Notes: generated from the sequence alone by a model not told the origin. A stretch of DNA of 64,000 nucleotides from Trichlorobacter thiogenes (GCF_900167465.1 NZ_FUWR01000001.1:551269-615268); one strand, 5' to 3'; counted from the stretch's first letter, positions 35,656 to 42,547 are shown. Made by a program: numbers and translations.

Positions 35656-35787
35656 TTAGTAATCCCTCTCTTGAGATTGAATCTCTATTAAGTCGTCAAT
35701 CTGGTCTTTGATTAGATATAGGTCTTCTAGGCTAGCTTGTTCCAAAATTGTACAGAGCGAGTCAATTTTATTTGATGATAGTGACAT
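35656..35787 (-). CDS. Tiny acidic helical protein (43 residues), element 1
   Basis: Begins MSLSSNKIDSLCTILEQASL and is almost all predicted helix with many acidic residues. A good ribosome site (ACAGGAG, 8 bases upstream) supports it. It is the gene after the possible rep in the minus-strand operon and is coupled to the 45-residue gene. Could be a small regulator of the initiator; no homologue recognised. Confidence 0.6.
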   Translation of the reverse strand: MSLSSNKIDSLCTILEQASLEDLYLIKDQIDDLIEIQSQERDY

Positions 35788-35891
35788 TTTTAGTTCTCCT
35801 GTTTATGATGTTTTTTTATGATAGAAATCATGTGTTAAGGTTGAATAAATCAACTGTAAAGACAACTATTGTATGTATTCAGAGGATAGCA

Positions 35892-36833
35892 TTAATAGCA
35901 AAGTGGTAGTAGTAGTTGCTCTTCTTGGTTCTCTTCTATATTAATTACTTTAGATTCACTATATTTCTTCTCAACTAGTTCTATTATTGCGTTGTACTCG
36001 TTTTCTTCAAACTCAACTTTCCGCTTAAACATAATATCTACAAGTTTCTTTATCTGGTTTGCTCTCATTGGTTTTTGGGGAATAACTTTATCCAGTAGTC
36101 TAGGCTCTGATTCTTTTAACCACTTCTTCCATTGGGGAAGGATAGCTTTTCGGCTTTTGTTAGAATCTGTGCTTTTGGGATCTCTAAACTTAATGTCAAA
36201 CTGTCCAGCAATGTAGGATTTAATAAGCTTTTCAAGGTTAGCTCGATCTTTCCTCCACTCTTGGAAAAACTGCCTAGCGTGCCTACCGGAATATTTTATT
36301 TCTGCACGTACTATTTTACTGAGGGATAGATTATGGAATTTTCCAGCTTCATACAAAGATAGTTGAGGAGATGAGCCGAAATTGATTGTTCTGATACTAT
36401 CCTTTGATTTAAAGGGTGCTGATTGCACAGTTTTTGCAGTAACTAGTTCAGCTTGGTAACACTTCCAAAGCTGGAGGAATGAGAGTTCATCGGTATCAAT
36501 TTTTGCATGGATGTCGGATACCGTGTATTTATCGTTGATTAGTTCGCATATTTTCTCGACGTTGATACAGGCGTGATCGAATGCTGAACCATTAATCTCT
36601 ATGCTACATTGATAATATTTAGCTAGTGGATTCCAGAACACTATAATCATATTTTTGAAATTAAAAGCATACTCATAGTGTCTCTTTGCCGATGTCTGAT
36701 TTTTAAGTTTAACAAAGTTATCAAGGTTTAGGCTAAACAGTTCAACTGTCATTGTGTTAATATCAGTTTCTGTTATTGATTTATTATCATTATTAGGATA
36801 AAACCTTAATTGATGAAGGCCTGCTATGTTCAT
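35892..36833 (-). CDS. Possible rolling-circle replication initiator (Rep_trans/RstA/gene II-like)
   Basis: A 313-residue soluble protein rich in Lys and Asn. Features that recall the Rep_trans family (inovirus gene II/RstA and relatives): a beta-rich N-terminal half with SIEINGSAFDHACINVEKI, a degenerate 'RLDxAxD' position in SDIHAKIDTDELSF, the stretch TINFGSSPQLSLYEAGKFHN and, right after it, IVRAEIKYSGRHARQFF, which fits the 'RxE' motif of this family. A basic C-terminal third follows. The catalytic tyrosine cannot be assigned by eye. It heads the minus-strand operon of element 1, as rep genes do, with an inverted repeat and two hairpins just upstream. The call is tentative. Confidence 0.45.
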   Translation of the reverse strand: MNIAGLHQLRFYPNNDNKSITETDINTMTVELFSLNLDNFVKLKNQTSAKRHYEYAFNFKNMIIVFWNPLAKYYQCSIEINGSAFDHACINVEKICELINDKYTVSDIHAKIDTDELSFLQLWKCYQAELVTAKTVQSAPFKSKDSIRTINFGSSPQLSLYEAGKFHNLSLSKIVRAEIKYSGRHARQFFQEWRKDRANLEKLIKSYIAGQFDIKFRDPKSTDSNKSRKAILPQWKKWLKESEPRLLDKVIPQKPMRANQIKKLVDIMFKRKVEFEENEYNAIIELVEKKYSESKVINIEENQEEQLLLPLCY

Positions 36834-36844
36834 TTAGTTCCCTT

Positions 36845-36859
36845 CAATTAAATTAATTG
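36845..36859. promoter_or_regulatory. Inverted repeat before the possible rep gene
   Basis: CAATTAA-A-TTAATTG (15 bases, perfect arms) ends 12 bases upstream of the rep start codon, in position to be an operator. Confidence 0.45.
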
Positions 36860-37017
36860 AAGTATTAGTAGTAATACCTCACTTAATATATATACTAGTT
36901 AGTAGTAAAATTTATTAGCAGAAATCAGGAAGGTTTTTGCGAGGTTCTTTAAAGGATGTTTATTGGCTGGTAGAATGTATTTACTAGTGTTTATTGTGGA
37001 ACGTGCGAGGATTACCC

Positions 37018-37066
37018 TTAACTAAGATTAGTTAAGACTTGGTTAGATCTCAAATCTGACCAAGTC
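37018..37066. repeat. Two adjoining hairpins near the right end of element 1
   Basis: TTAACTAA-GA-TTAGTTAA (37018-37035) is followed directly by a 13-bp stem with one mismatch, GACTTGGTTAGAT / ATCTGACCAAGTC (37036-37066, 5-base loop). The region 36834-37189 has no gene; these two hairpins are its main content and could be a double-strand origin, a terminator for comM-side transcription, or recombinase sites. Confidence 0.65.
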
Positions 37067-37189
37067 TGATTTTACGCTAATGGTTATTGCAAAAACAAAT
37101 AGCAGCCATTTTGGCAATTATGCCCTGAAAAATGAAATATAGATTGTGCTGGTGCATGTTGGTATAAGTATAAAGAAGGAGTAAATGAG

Positions 37190-37625
37190 GTGGCGAATAA
37201 AGGTCTTGCTAACTACAACATCCTGATGATCGGGCCGCCCGGATCCGGTAGACCATGCTGGCCAGACGAATCCCTTCTATCCTGCCTCCCCTTGGCTTTG
37301 ATGAAGCCATTGAAACCACCGCCGTATTCAGTGTCAGCGGCTTGCTGGAATCCGGCCATGCCCTGGTCACCAGTCGACCATTCAGGTCACCACATCATAC
37401 CATCTCGGACGTTGGTCTGATCGGTGGTGGCTCATCACCACGACCCGGTGAAGTGTCTCTGGCCAATCACGGCCTGCTGTTTTTGGATGAGTTACCGGAG
37501 TTCAAGAAAAACGCCCTTGAGGTGCTGCGCCAGCCCCTTGAAGACGGCAAGGTCACTATCTCACGCTCACTGCAGTCCCTGACCTATCCCTCCCGCTTCA
37601 TGCTGGTGGCAGCCATGAACCCCTG
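37190..37625 (+). pseudogene. comM: comM/yifB middle fragment between elements 1 and 2, frameshifted in Walker A
   Basis: Native comM resumes at about 37217 (NILMIGPPGSG) and continues with [39 protein letters not shown], the Walker B segment [12 protein letters not shown] and ends at VAAMNP, where element 2 begins. One base is missing in the Walker A lysine codon (GGTAGACC at 37247-37254 where GGTAAGACC is expected), so the fragment is out of frame with itself. Element 1 supplies AAGGAG and a GTG (37190) in frame with the first part, so a short N-terminally new peptide could be made, but it ends early because of the frameshift. The 3' part of the gene is beyond the window. Confidence 0.9.
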
Positions 37626-39100
37626 GAGATGTGTGAACCTTTCTCTACTGGCGCGAACGAAGGGATATAAAAGAAGACAAAATGAAGGGAATCCTCGCCG
37701 ACATCAATCCTCTCGACAAGTTCTTTTACGACTTGCTGCCTAGCCTCATAACTCAACGATGGCCACAGTGACGCCAGCGTAGTTGCTCTCTCGATTACAT
37801 ACGACTTGCCAATCTCATTTGTTTTGATGAAATCAATCTCTGCCTGCAGGCGGGGGATCTCCAGGGTAATGTTGTCAAGTCTGGTCTTGATCGGATCATA
37901 TCTTTCTTTGAACCCGTTTTGATCAAGAACCTGCTTACCGTACAAGTCAATTAAAACATCAACTTTCCCGTTTACTTCCTTCTGCTCTTTCTTCAGCAGT
38001 TCAAGCCTCTCCTGCTTTTCCACCAATTCATTTTCCAGATCTTCGTTGGCACCAAGCTGTTCAGGTGCGACAACCACCTCCTTCAAGGCATTCTGGAAGT
38101 TCTCCTCGATGATGTCCTCGTTGATTCTCATTCCACATTTCTTGCAAGCATAACGGGGAATCTTCATCGACGGATATGGAGCAACGTACAGTTTTTCTCC
38201 GCACTGGCATTTCAATATTCCTGAAAACAAAAACCTTCCAACCTTTGGAACCGATTTGAATGATGTGTATCGTCGAGCAGTCTCCTCAAAGATTTTATTG
38301 GCTGCGTCCCAGTCCTCTTCCGACACCAGCGGTTGCACGTTGGTATAGACCCAATCTGACTCCGGTTTCAGCACCCAATTCTTCTTGTTACCAAGACTCT
38401 TTGCGTAGTTGGCTCTGCGTATGCCCTTGTAGATTGTATCCGAGAGAAGCCGCTTGAGAGATGTCGGCCTGTAAACCTTCTTGCTCCTTGAATAGAGCCC
38501 TTCATCTTTGAGTTGATTACAGGTGGTGAGCAGCTTGCCGGTTTCAAGGAATATTTGGTATGCCCTTTTGACGACTGGAGCTTCATCCGGATTGGGAACG
38601 ATCTTTCCATCAACCCAGTGATAACCGAAGGCCCCCTTTCCACCAGTATTCTTTCCCAACTTTGCCCTGATAGGAATTGATGCGGCGACACGGGCAGAGA
38701 TCTCCTCACGCTCCCACTGAGCCAATGCGCCGATAACGGTATAGAGGAGTCTGCCGGCAGGAGAGGACGTGTCAATACTCTCTTCAAGGCTTACGAGTGC
38801 AGCGTCGTGCTTTTGGAAGTAGTCGGAGATTTCTAGGAGTTGTTTGGTGTTGCGGGCAAGGCGAGCAAGTTTTGAGAAGATAAGAGCCTGTATTCGACCA
38901 GCGGCTACGTCATCAAGCATTCTCTTGGCTTCGGGATTGTCAAGGACATCCTTGCCTGAAACGCCTGACAGATCATACAAGTCTACTATGTTCCATCTCT
39001 TGAGTTCTGCATACATTCGAGCACGGGCTTCATGATTCTTTGGCGATTCTCCCCGCGCCTGGTCTTCTGTTGATACCCTTATCCATATCCCAACGTTCAT
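37598..39100 (-). CDS. Large serine recombinase of element 2 (integrase)
   Basis: A 500-residue large serine recombinase. The resolvase domain opens [20 protein letters not shown] with catalytic Ser10 and has [15 protein letters not shown]; the recombinase domain (about 150-270) contains [12 protein letters not shown] and [15 protein letters not shown]; the zinc ribbon is [11 protein letters not shown] with YACKKCGM; a long coiled coil follows. ATG 39100 has AGGA upstream. The gene is at the extreme left end of the element, so its last eight or so codons (RGSWLPPA) are read from comM DNA and the stop codon lies on the antisense strand of comM: the protein tail differs between integrated and circular forms. 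It starts 15 bases after the S24 repressor stop and is co-transcribed with it. Confidence 0.93.
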   Translation of the reverse strand: MNVGIWIRVSTEDQARGESPKNHEARARMYAELKRWNIVDLYDLSGVSGKDVLDNPEAKRMLDDVAAGRIQALIFSKLARLARNTKQLLEISDYFQKHDAALVSLEESIDTSSPAGRLLYTVIGALAQWEREEISARVAASIPIRAKLGKNTGGKGAFGYHWVDGKIVPNPDEAPVVKRAYQIFLETGKLLTTCNQLKDEGLYSRSKKVYRPTSLKRLLSDTIYKGIRRANYAKSLGNKKNWVLKPESDWVYTNVQPLVSEEDWDAANKIFEETARRYTSFKSVPKVGRFLFSGILKCQCGEKLYVAPYPSMKIPRYACKKCGMRINEDIIEENFQNALKEVVVAPEQLGANEDLENELVEKQERLELLKKEQKEVNGKVDVLIDLYGKQVLDQNGFKERYDPIKTRLDNITLEIPRLQAEIDFIKTNEIGKSYVIERATTLASLWPSLSYEARQQVVKELVERIDVGEDSLHFVFFYIPSFAPVEKGSHISRGSWLPPA

Positions 39101-39114
39101 CCCGTCATTCCTGT

Positions 39115-39807
39115 CTAAATCACCCCGCCGGCCCAAACCACCCTACCGACGATCTTAAGATTTAACGCCTCATCCCCATGCAGAATTTCAGGCTCGTATA
39201 GGGTGTTATCGCTTCGGATCACAACAGAGCCGTCATACTTCTTCTGAAGACGCTTCACAAGTAAGGCATCGTCGTATTGCACAACGTATATAGCGCCATC
39301 TTCAACCTTCGACGTCCGGACATCGATCAAGATCAAATCGCCGTTGCTCAGGGTAGGCTCCATGCTATCGCCTTGAACTGAAATGAGTGCCAGAAAATCC
39401 CTGGGGATTCCCAACACATTTTTTACCCACTCCGTCTTGAAATACAAGTGATCTACAATCTGTTCGCTATGAATAATTGCACCTCCGCCAGCACTGGCCT
39501 TGACCTCGTAACGAGGAACCCGGACGTAGCCATCAGCCTCCGAGACAAGTCCATTGTCACGGCATACCGTCGGAAGAGAACTATCATCTGAGAAAATCCA
39601 CTGCAAATTGATGTTATGCCTGATACACAATTTGATGATTTTATCATACGGGACTGTTCCCCGCTTTTTCCAGGTTCCAAGCAGCCTTGGGTCGCTTTCT
39701 AGCGCTTTTGCGACATCCGTATCATTCTTCAGATCAAGGGCTTTTTTCAGCTTTTCGATGATAGTTTCGATCAAATTATCATCATTTTGCAGATTTTGGC
39801 TTGACAT
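39115..39807 (-). CDS. S24-peptidase phage-type repressor (CI/LexA-like)
   Basis: A 230-residue two-domain repressor. The N-terminal 60 residues form a CI-type helix-turn-helix (DVAKALESDPRLLGTWKKRG); the C-terminal half is an S24/LexA-like self-cleaving domain with catalytic Ser in SVQGDSMEPTLSNGD and Lys in DDALLVKRLQ, and a likely Ala-Gly cleavage site in KASAGGG. Such repressors are inactivated by RecA after DNA damage. It is directly upstream of, and co-transcribed with, the integrase, so damage could induce excision. ATG 39807 is preferred (AAGG 9 bases upstream); an in-frame ATG at 39816 is possible. Confidence 0.9.
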   Translation of the reverse strand: MSSQNLQNDDNLIETIIEKLKKALDLKNDTDVAKALESDPRLLGTWKKRGTVPYDKIIKLCIRHNINLQWIFSDDSSLPTVCRDNGLVSEADGYVRVPRYEVKASAGGGAIIHSEQIVDHLYFKTEWVKNVLGIPRDFLALISVQGDSMEPTLSNGDLILIDVRTSKVEDGAIYVVQYDDALLVKRLQKKYDGSVVIRSDNTLYEPEILHGDEALNLKIVGRVVWAGGVI

Positions 39808-39830
39808 GGTTTTCATCCTTATGCAACAAT
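39801..39830 (+). promoter_or_regulatory. Promoter of the Cro-like gene
   Basis: TTGACA (39801-39806), an 18-base spacer with an extended -10 TG (39822-39823), and AACAAT (39825-39830). Transcription would begin at about 39837, i.e. at the ATG at 39838, so the message would be leaderless. It overlaps the start codon of the divergent repressor gene. Confidence 0.55.
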
Positions 39831-39832
39831 AA

Positions 39833-39844
39833 TCATCATGATGA
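39833..39844. promoter_or_regulatory. 12-bp palindromic operator candidate
   Basis: TCATCATGATGA is a perfect palindrome at the predicted transcription start and ATG of the Cro-like gene, between it and the divergent S24 repressor; the expected place for repressor or Cro binding. Confidence 0.5.
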
Positions 39845-40032
39845 GGAAAGCGCTTAAAATAAAGGTCCTGATGATGCAGAAAGGAATATCAGGATCACAT
39901 ATCGCTGAAAAAGCAGGGGTACATCGTACTGCGGTCTATCACGTAATCAGCGGCAGAGCCAAATCACAACGCCTGCAAAGGCTGATTGCCCAAGAATTAG
40001 GTTGGCCATTTGATGCACTTTGGGCCGATTGA
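39838..40032 (+). CDS. Cro-like helix-turn-helix protein
   Basis: A 64-residue DNA-binding protein with a helix-turn-helix (ISGSHIAEKAGVHRTAVYHVISGR, read as two segments around residues 17-42) and a C-terminal ELGWPFDALWAD typical of Ner/Nlp or small XRE regulators. It is divergent from the S24 repressor with only a 12-bp palindrome between the start codons, the layout of a lambda-like cI/cro switch. No ribosome site lies before the ATG, consistent with a leaderless message. Confidence 0.8.
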   Translation: MMRKALKIKVLMMQKGISGSHIAEKAGVHRTAVYHVISGRAKSQRLQRLIAQELGWPFDALWAD

Positions 40033-40159
40033 TGATATTTACAAGCGGTTTATCGTCTATATGAAACAGACAACCGTCATTTACTCATCATTTATAGCAT
40101 ACGTATTTATTATTTTCATCAAAATGTTTAGTTAATCTTCTGTTTGTTGCGAGCAGGCC

Positions 40160-40336
40160 GTGAAGGTAACCATCGAATACAGAAAATCTCCAGACCCTGA
40201 AGCCAGGTTTGATCGTGTGATGGATATTATCCGTCGGGACCTTGAGCGACAGGCTTTTGTGCGCGAAACTGACAGGATCAGAGTTTCACCAGCACCACCT
40301 CCTCCGCGATCACGGGAGGTGGCCATTGCAACATAA
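40160..40336 (+). CDS. Small gene coupled to trfA (58 residues)
   Basis: Starts at GTG; the product begins MKVTIEYRKSPDPEARFDRV and is charged, with a proline-rich tail (PAPPPPRS). Its 3' end overlaps the TTG start proposed for the TrfA gene by 11 bases, and the TrfA ribosome site lies within it. This overlap, and codon use like the neighbours, support it being real although the start has only a weak ribosome site. Function unknown; it may set the level of TrfA by translational coupling. Confidence 0.5.
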   Translation: MKVTIEYRKSPDPEARFDRVMDIIRRDLERQAFVRETDRIRVSPAPPPPRSREVAIAT

Positions 40337-41165
40337 TAGACTCCAACACAGAGTAGGTTCAGTTGACGATAGAAGCAGCGTTGATTCGTTCGAACGCATT
40401 CTCGAAAGCCTAGCAGCGAGACCGAAGTATCTTCCAGAGTGGCCTGATACTCAAAGAGCAATGCCGAATGAAATCCTTCGTTCGGCACTTTTCAATTGCC
40501 GGAACCGTAATCAAGCTCGTCTCTTCATGAAGGACGCAGAAATAGCTGTGATCGGAGACGGCCAGGTAATTTATCGTGGTGAGGAACTGCGCCAGGATGA
40601 TGAACTTGTCTGGTTGCACCTGATGCACCTGGCAAAAAAGACCCATCTTGGCGATTGCATCGACTTCACCCCCTATTCTTTCATCAAAATGCTTGGCTGG
40701 CCCATCAAGGGCCAAAGCTACGACCGACTCCGTGTCTGCTTGAGCAGGATGCAGGCTACAGCAATCCGCTTCCAATCAAAACGCCTTGATACCTTCATCA
40801 GTGTTTCTCTGATCCTTAAGTTCAGATCCAGAAACGATAACAATGAAAATCTGTCTCGATGGGAAGTCTGGGTTGGCGAGGAAATGCGCCTCCTATTTGA
40901 CGAAGAGTTCCTGACGAGAGTGAACTGGGAAACGAGGCGAGCGCTTCCAGACGGCATCGCATCCAAGTTGTTTGGTTACTGGTCAAGTCATCGGAAACCT
41001 TTCCCGGTAAAGGCTGAGACTCTCATCAAGCTGTGCGGTTCCGAAATGGAGCTGAGGCATTTCCGTATCGAATTGAGAAAAGCGCTCGATGTTCTCGTGA
41101 AAGTGAGTTTCCTCGAATCCTGGGAGGTCAAGGATGACCTGGTTACCGTCGCACGGAGGCATTGA
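40326..41165 (+). CDS. trfA: TrfA-family plasmid replication initiator
   Basis: A 279-residue TrfA protein, the iteron-binding initiator of IncP plasmids. Family stretches seen: KYLPEWPDTQRAMPNEILRS, VIYRGEELRQDDELVWLHL, YSFIKMLGWPIKGQSYDRL, and VNWETRRALPDGIASKLFGY. The TTG at 40326 is chosen as start because GGGAGGTG lies 6-8 bases upstream and because the resulting length is close to the 285-residue short form of RK2 TrfA; the open frame runs further up to 40242 but without a ribosome site. Seven iterons lie directly downstream, as in a complete replicon. It would bind them and recruit DnaA and the host helicase. Confidence 0.9.
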   Translation: MQHNRLQHRVGSVDDRSSVDSFERILESLAARPKYLPEWPDTQRAMPNEILRSALFNCRNRNQARLFMKDAEIAVIGDGQVIYRGEELRQDDELVWLHLMHLAKKTHLGDCIDFTPYSFIKMLGWPIKGQSYDRLRVCLSRMQATAIRFQSKRLDTFISVSLILKFRSRNDNNENLSRWEVWVGEEMRLLFDEEFLTRVNWETRRALPDGIASKLFGYWSSHRKPFPVKAETLIKLCGSEMELRHFRIELRKALDVLVKVSFLESWEVKDDLVTVARRH

Positions 41166-41312
41166 CCTATGACTTACCAAGTATTGACTTATGACCGGCG
41201 AACTACTGACTTTTGACCGACAAAGTATAGACCTAAGCCCTACAGGTACTGACTTTTGACCGGCAAACCTATTGACTTTAGACCGGCAGAACTATTGACC
41301 TTTGGCCGACAA
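41163..41312 (+). repeat. oriV: Seven iterons of a TrfA-type origin
   Basis: Seven tandem copies of a motif near TGACTTTTGACCGGCAAA begin at 41163, 41185, 41207, 41229, 41250, 41273 and 41296, i.e. every 21-23 bases, two DNA turns. Copy 4 is the most degenerate. The layout TGACnnTTGAnnGGC resembles the RK2 iteron TGACacTTGAggGGC. The first copy overlaps the trfA stop codon. Confidence 0.9.
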
Positions 41313-41398
41313 GCACATCGGAAATTCGTTTTGCAGCACGCGATGTTACAGAGTTTTCCACAACCCCCTAACCTTCTTTTAACCTTTTATAACCATTA
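41313..41398 (+). other. oriV: Origin core: DnaA box and AT-rich region
   Basis: After the iterons lies TTTTCCACA (41354-41362), one base from the consensus DnaA box, then a CTTTTAACC-type AT-rich stretch (41368-41395) suited for strand opening. Together with the iterons this makes a plausible complete vegetative origin. Confidence 0.7.
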
Positions 41399-41426
41399 GG
41401 GGCTGAAAAACATCAAGGAGGCCCCC

Positions 41427-41756
41427 ATGAACTGCCCAGTTCCTGATGACGCAGTGACAATTGTCATCGCTTATTTACGTCAGCAAGGACTCACCATTAC
41501 CCATACCGGAAATGCATACCGCCTGGATGAAGGCCTGCCGAACATCAATGTCGTCATCAAGGCATTCCGTGATCAAACCATCAGCATTGCTGAAGACGGT
41601 ACCATTCATCTTTTTGGCATCTACCTTCCTTCAGGATGGGACACCGTGAGAATCAGGAGAAAGGTTGAAGATCATCTTCGGAAGATCTCCTCTACAGAGG
41701 AAATTATCCGTATCGCTTCATGCTTGGGAGTAAGACTTTCTGAACCTGGCAGGTGA
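41427..41756 (+). CDS. Hypothetical 109-residue protein downstream of oriV
   Basis: Soluble protein beginning MNCPVPDDAVTIVIAYLRQQ and including a beta-rich middle (ISIAEDGTIHLFGIYLPSG) and a helical end. AAGGAGG precedes the ATG. No family recognised. It sits between the origin and a sigma-like gene and is separated from the latter by a terminator. Confidence 0.65.
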   Translation: MNCPVPDDAVTIVIAYLRQQGLTITHTGNAYRLDEGLPNINVVIKAFRDQTISIAEDGTIHLFGIYLPSGWDTVRIRRKVEDHLRKISSTEEIIRIASCLGVRLSEPGR

Positions 41757-41843
41757 TCCGGGAACACCCGGCCTCCAGTCGTAGTTAGACAACCTAATAG
41801 CACAGATTCAATCTGGCACGGCCGGGCACTTCAATGTGCTGGC

Positions 41844-41886
41844 AAAGCCGGTCTACGGAGAAAACTTCCGTGACCGGCTTTTTTTG
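41844..41886 (+). terminator. Strong terminator before the sigma-like gene
   Basis: AAAGCCGGTC and ACGGA pair with TCCGT and GACCGGCTT in one long stem, followed by a T-run. It ends the trfA-side transcript. Confidence 0.9.
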
Positions 41887-41902
41887 TTTGAGCGGAGGTC
41901 AC

Positions 41903-42547
41903 ATGGATTTCTTCAAGGCAGTGCAATGGGTGCAGGACAACGAACCCACGATCAAGAGCAAGATCAGGCAGTATCGGAAATTCACCCCCTATGAAATGTG
42001 CGACTTTCAGCAAGAGGCATACGAGGCTGCATTCGTCGCGGTTCTTCGCAGTCAGGAGAAGAATATCCCGTTCGAGGCTGCCTTCTGGACCACATTCCGG
42101 AACAAGATCAGCGTTCTGACTCCCGACCCTAACTTCACCCATGGGTCCAATTCGATTCCTTCGCATATCTGTTATGGCGACATTGAGGCAGTCGAACAGA
42201 CGATTCACGGGAGTGATGATGGTGCTGACATCGAGGCGATATTCGAGGCTATTTCCCACCACTTGACGGAAAAGGAAAGGGAAACTCTATCTCTCTCCCT
42301 GGGGGTTGCGGATCAAGGGAAACTATCCACATACGAGATCGCTGATCTCTACGGCTGTTCTGACTTTAATGTCCGAGACACTCTGAAAAGGGCGTTCAGA
42401 CGAATAAAGCAGCTAGCAGACAACGGAACCATAGTCGTTGACCGCATGAGGCTCGTGACCCAACAGCACCAGGAAATAATGTCTGGCTGTGTAGCCATTC
42501 AGGACTTCACGCCTTTGGGTTTTTCAGCAAGAAGCCCGCCTTCCTGA
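41903..42547 (+). CDS. Sigma-70-like factor
   Basis: A 214-residue protein. The N-terminal half (DFQQEAYEAAFVAVLRSQEK, TFRNKISVL) resembles sigma region 2 and the C-terminal half has a region-4-like helix-turn-helix (LTEKERETLSLSLGV, STYEIADLYGCSDFNVRDTL, KRAFRRIKQL). ATG 41903 has GCGGAGGT upstream; the long open frame before it crosses the terminator and is not coding. A sigma-like protein next to the origin could switch on the transfer operon. It has no visible anti-sigma partner. It could instead be a sigma-related terminase-like or Orf regulator. Confidence 0.65.
   Translation: MDFFKAVQWVQDNEPTIKSKIRQYRKFTPYEMCDFQQEAYEAAFVAVLRSQEKNIPFEAAFWTTFRNKISVLTPDPNFTHGSNSIPSHICYGDIEAVEQTIHGSDDGADIEAIFEAISHHLTEKERETLSLSLGVADQGKLSTYEIADLYGCSDFNVRDTLKRAFRRIKQLADNGTIVVDRMRLVTQQHQEIMSGCVAIQDFTPLGFSARSPPS

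Larger units (their letters stand above)
31644..37228. mobile_element. Element 1: small AT-rich integrative element in comM with serine recombinase and possible rolling-circle replication initiator
   Basis: About 5.6 kb inserted in comM between the linker and the Walker A motif. Base composition is visibly more AT-rich than either the chromosome or element 2. Contents from left: large serine recombinase (+), catalytic-domain tyrosine recombinase (-), small lipoprotein (+), a 50-residue CxxC protein (-), a structured small-RNA candidate (+), a 107-residue protein (-), two tiny proteins (-) and a 313-residue possible replication initiator (-), then a hairpin-rich right end. No transposase, coat, zot-like or conjugation gene is present. 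The compact minus-strand rep operon and multiple large hairpins suggest a single-stranded-DNA replication phase; this is inference. Confidence 0.8.

Noticed and set aside
40242-40325. Upstream part of the TrfA frame
   Set aside because: No ribosome site and coded in another frame by the 58-residue gene; TTG 40326 has GGGAGGTG and gives the usual length.
41834-41902. N-terminal extension of the sigma-like protein
   Set aside because: Those codons lie in the terminator stem; GCGGAGGT before ATG 41903 marks the true start.
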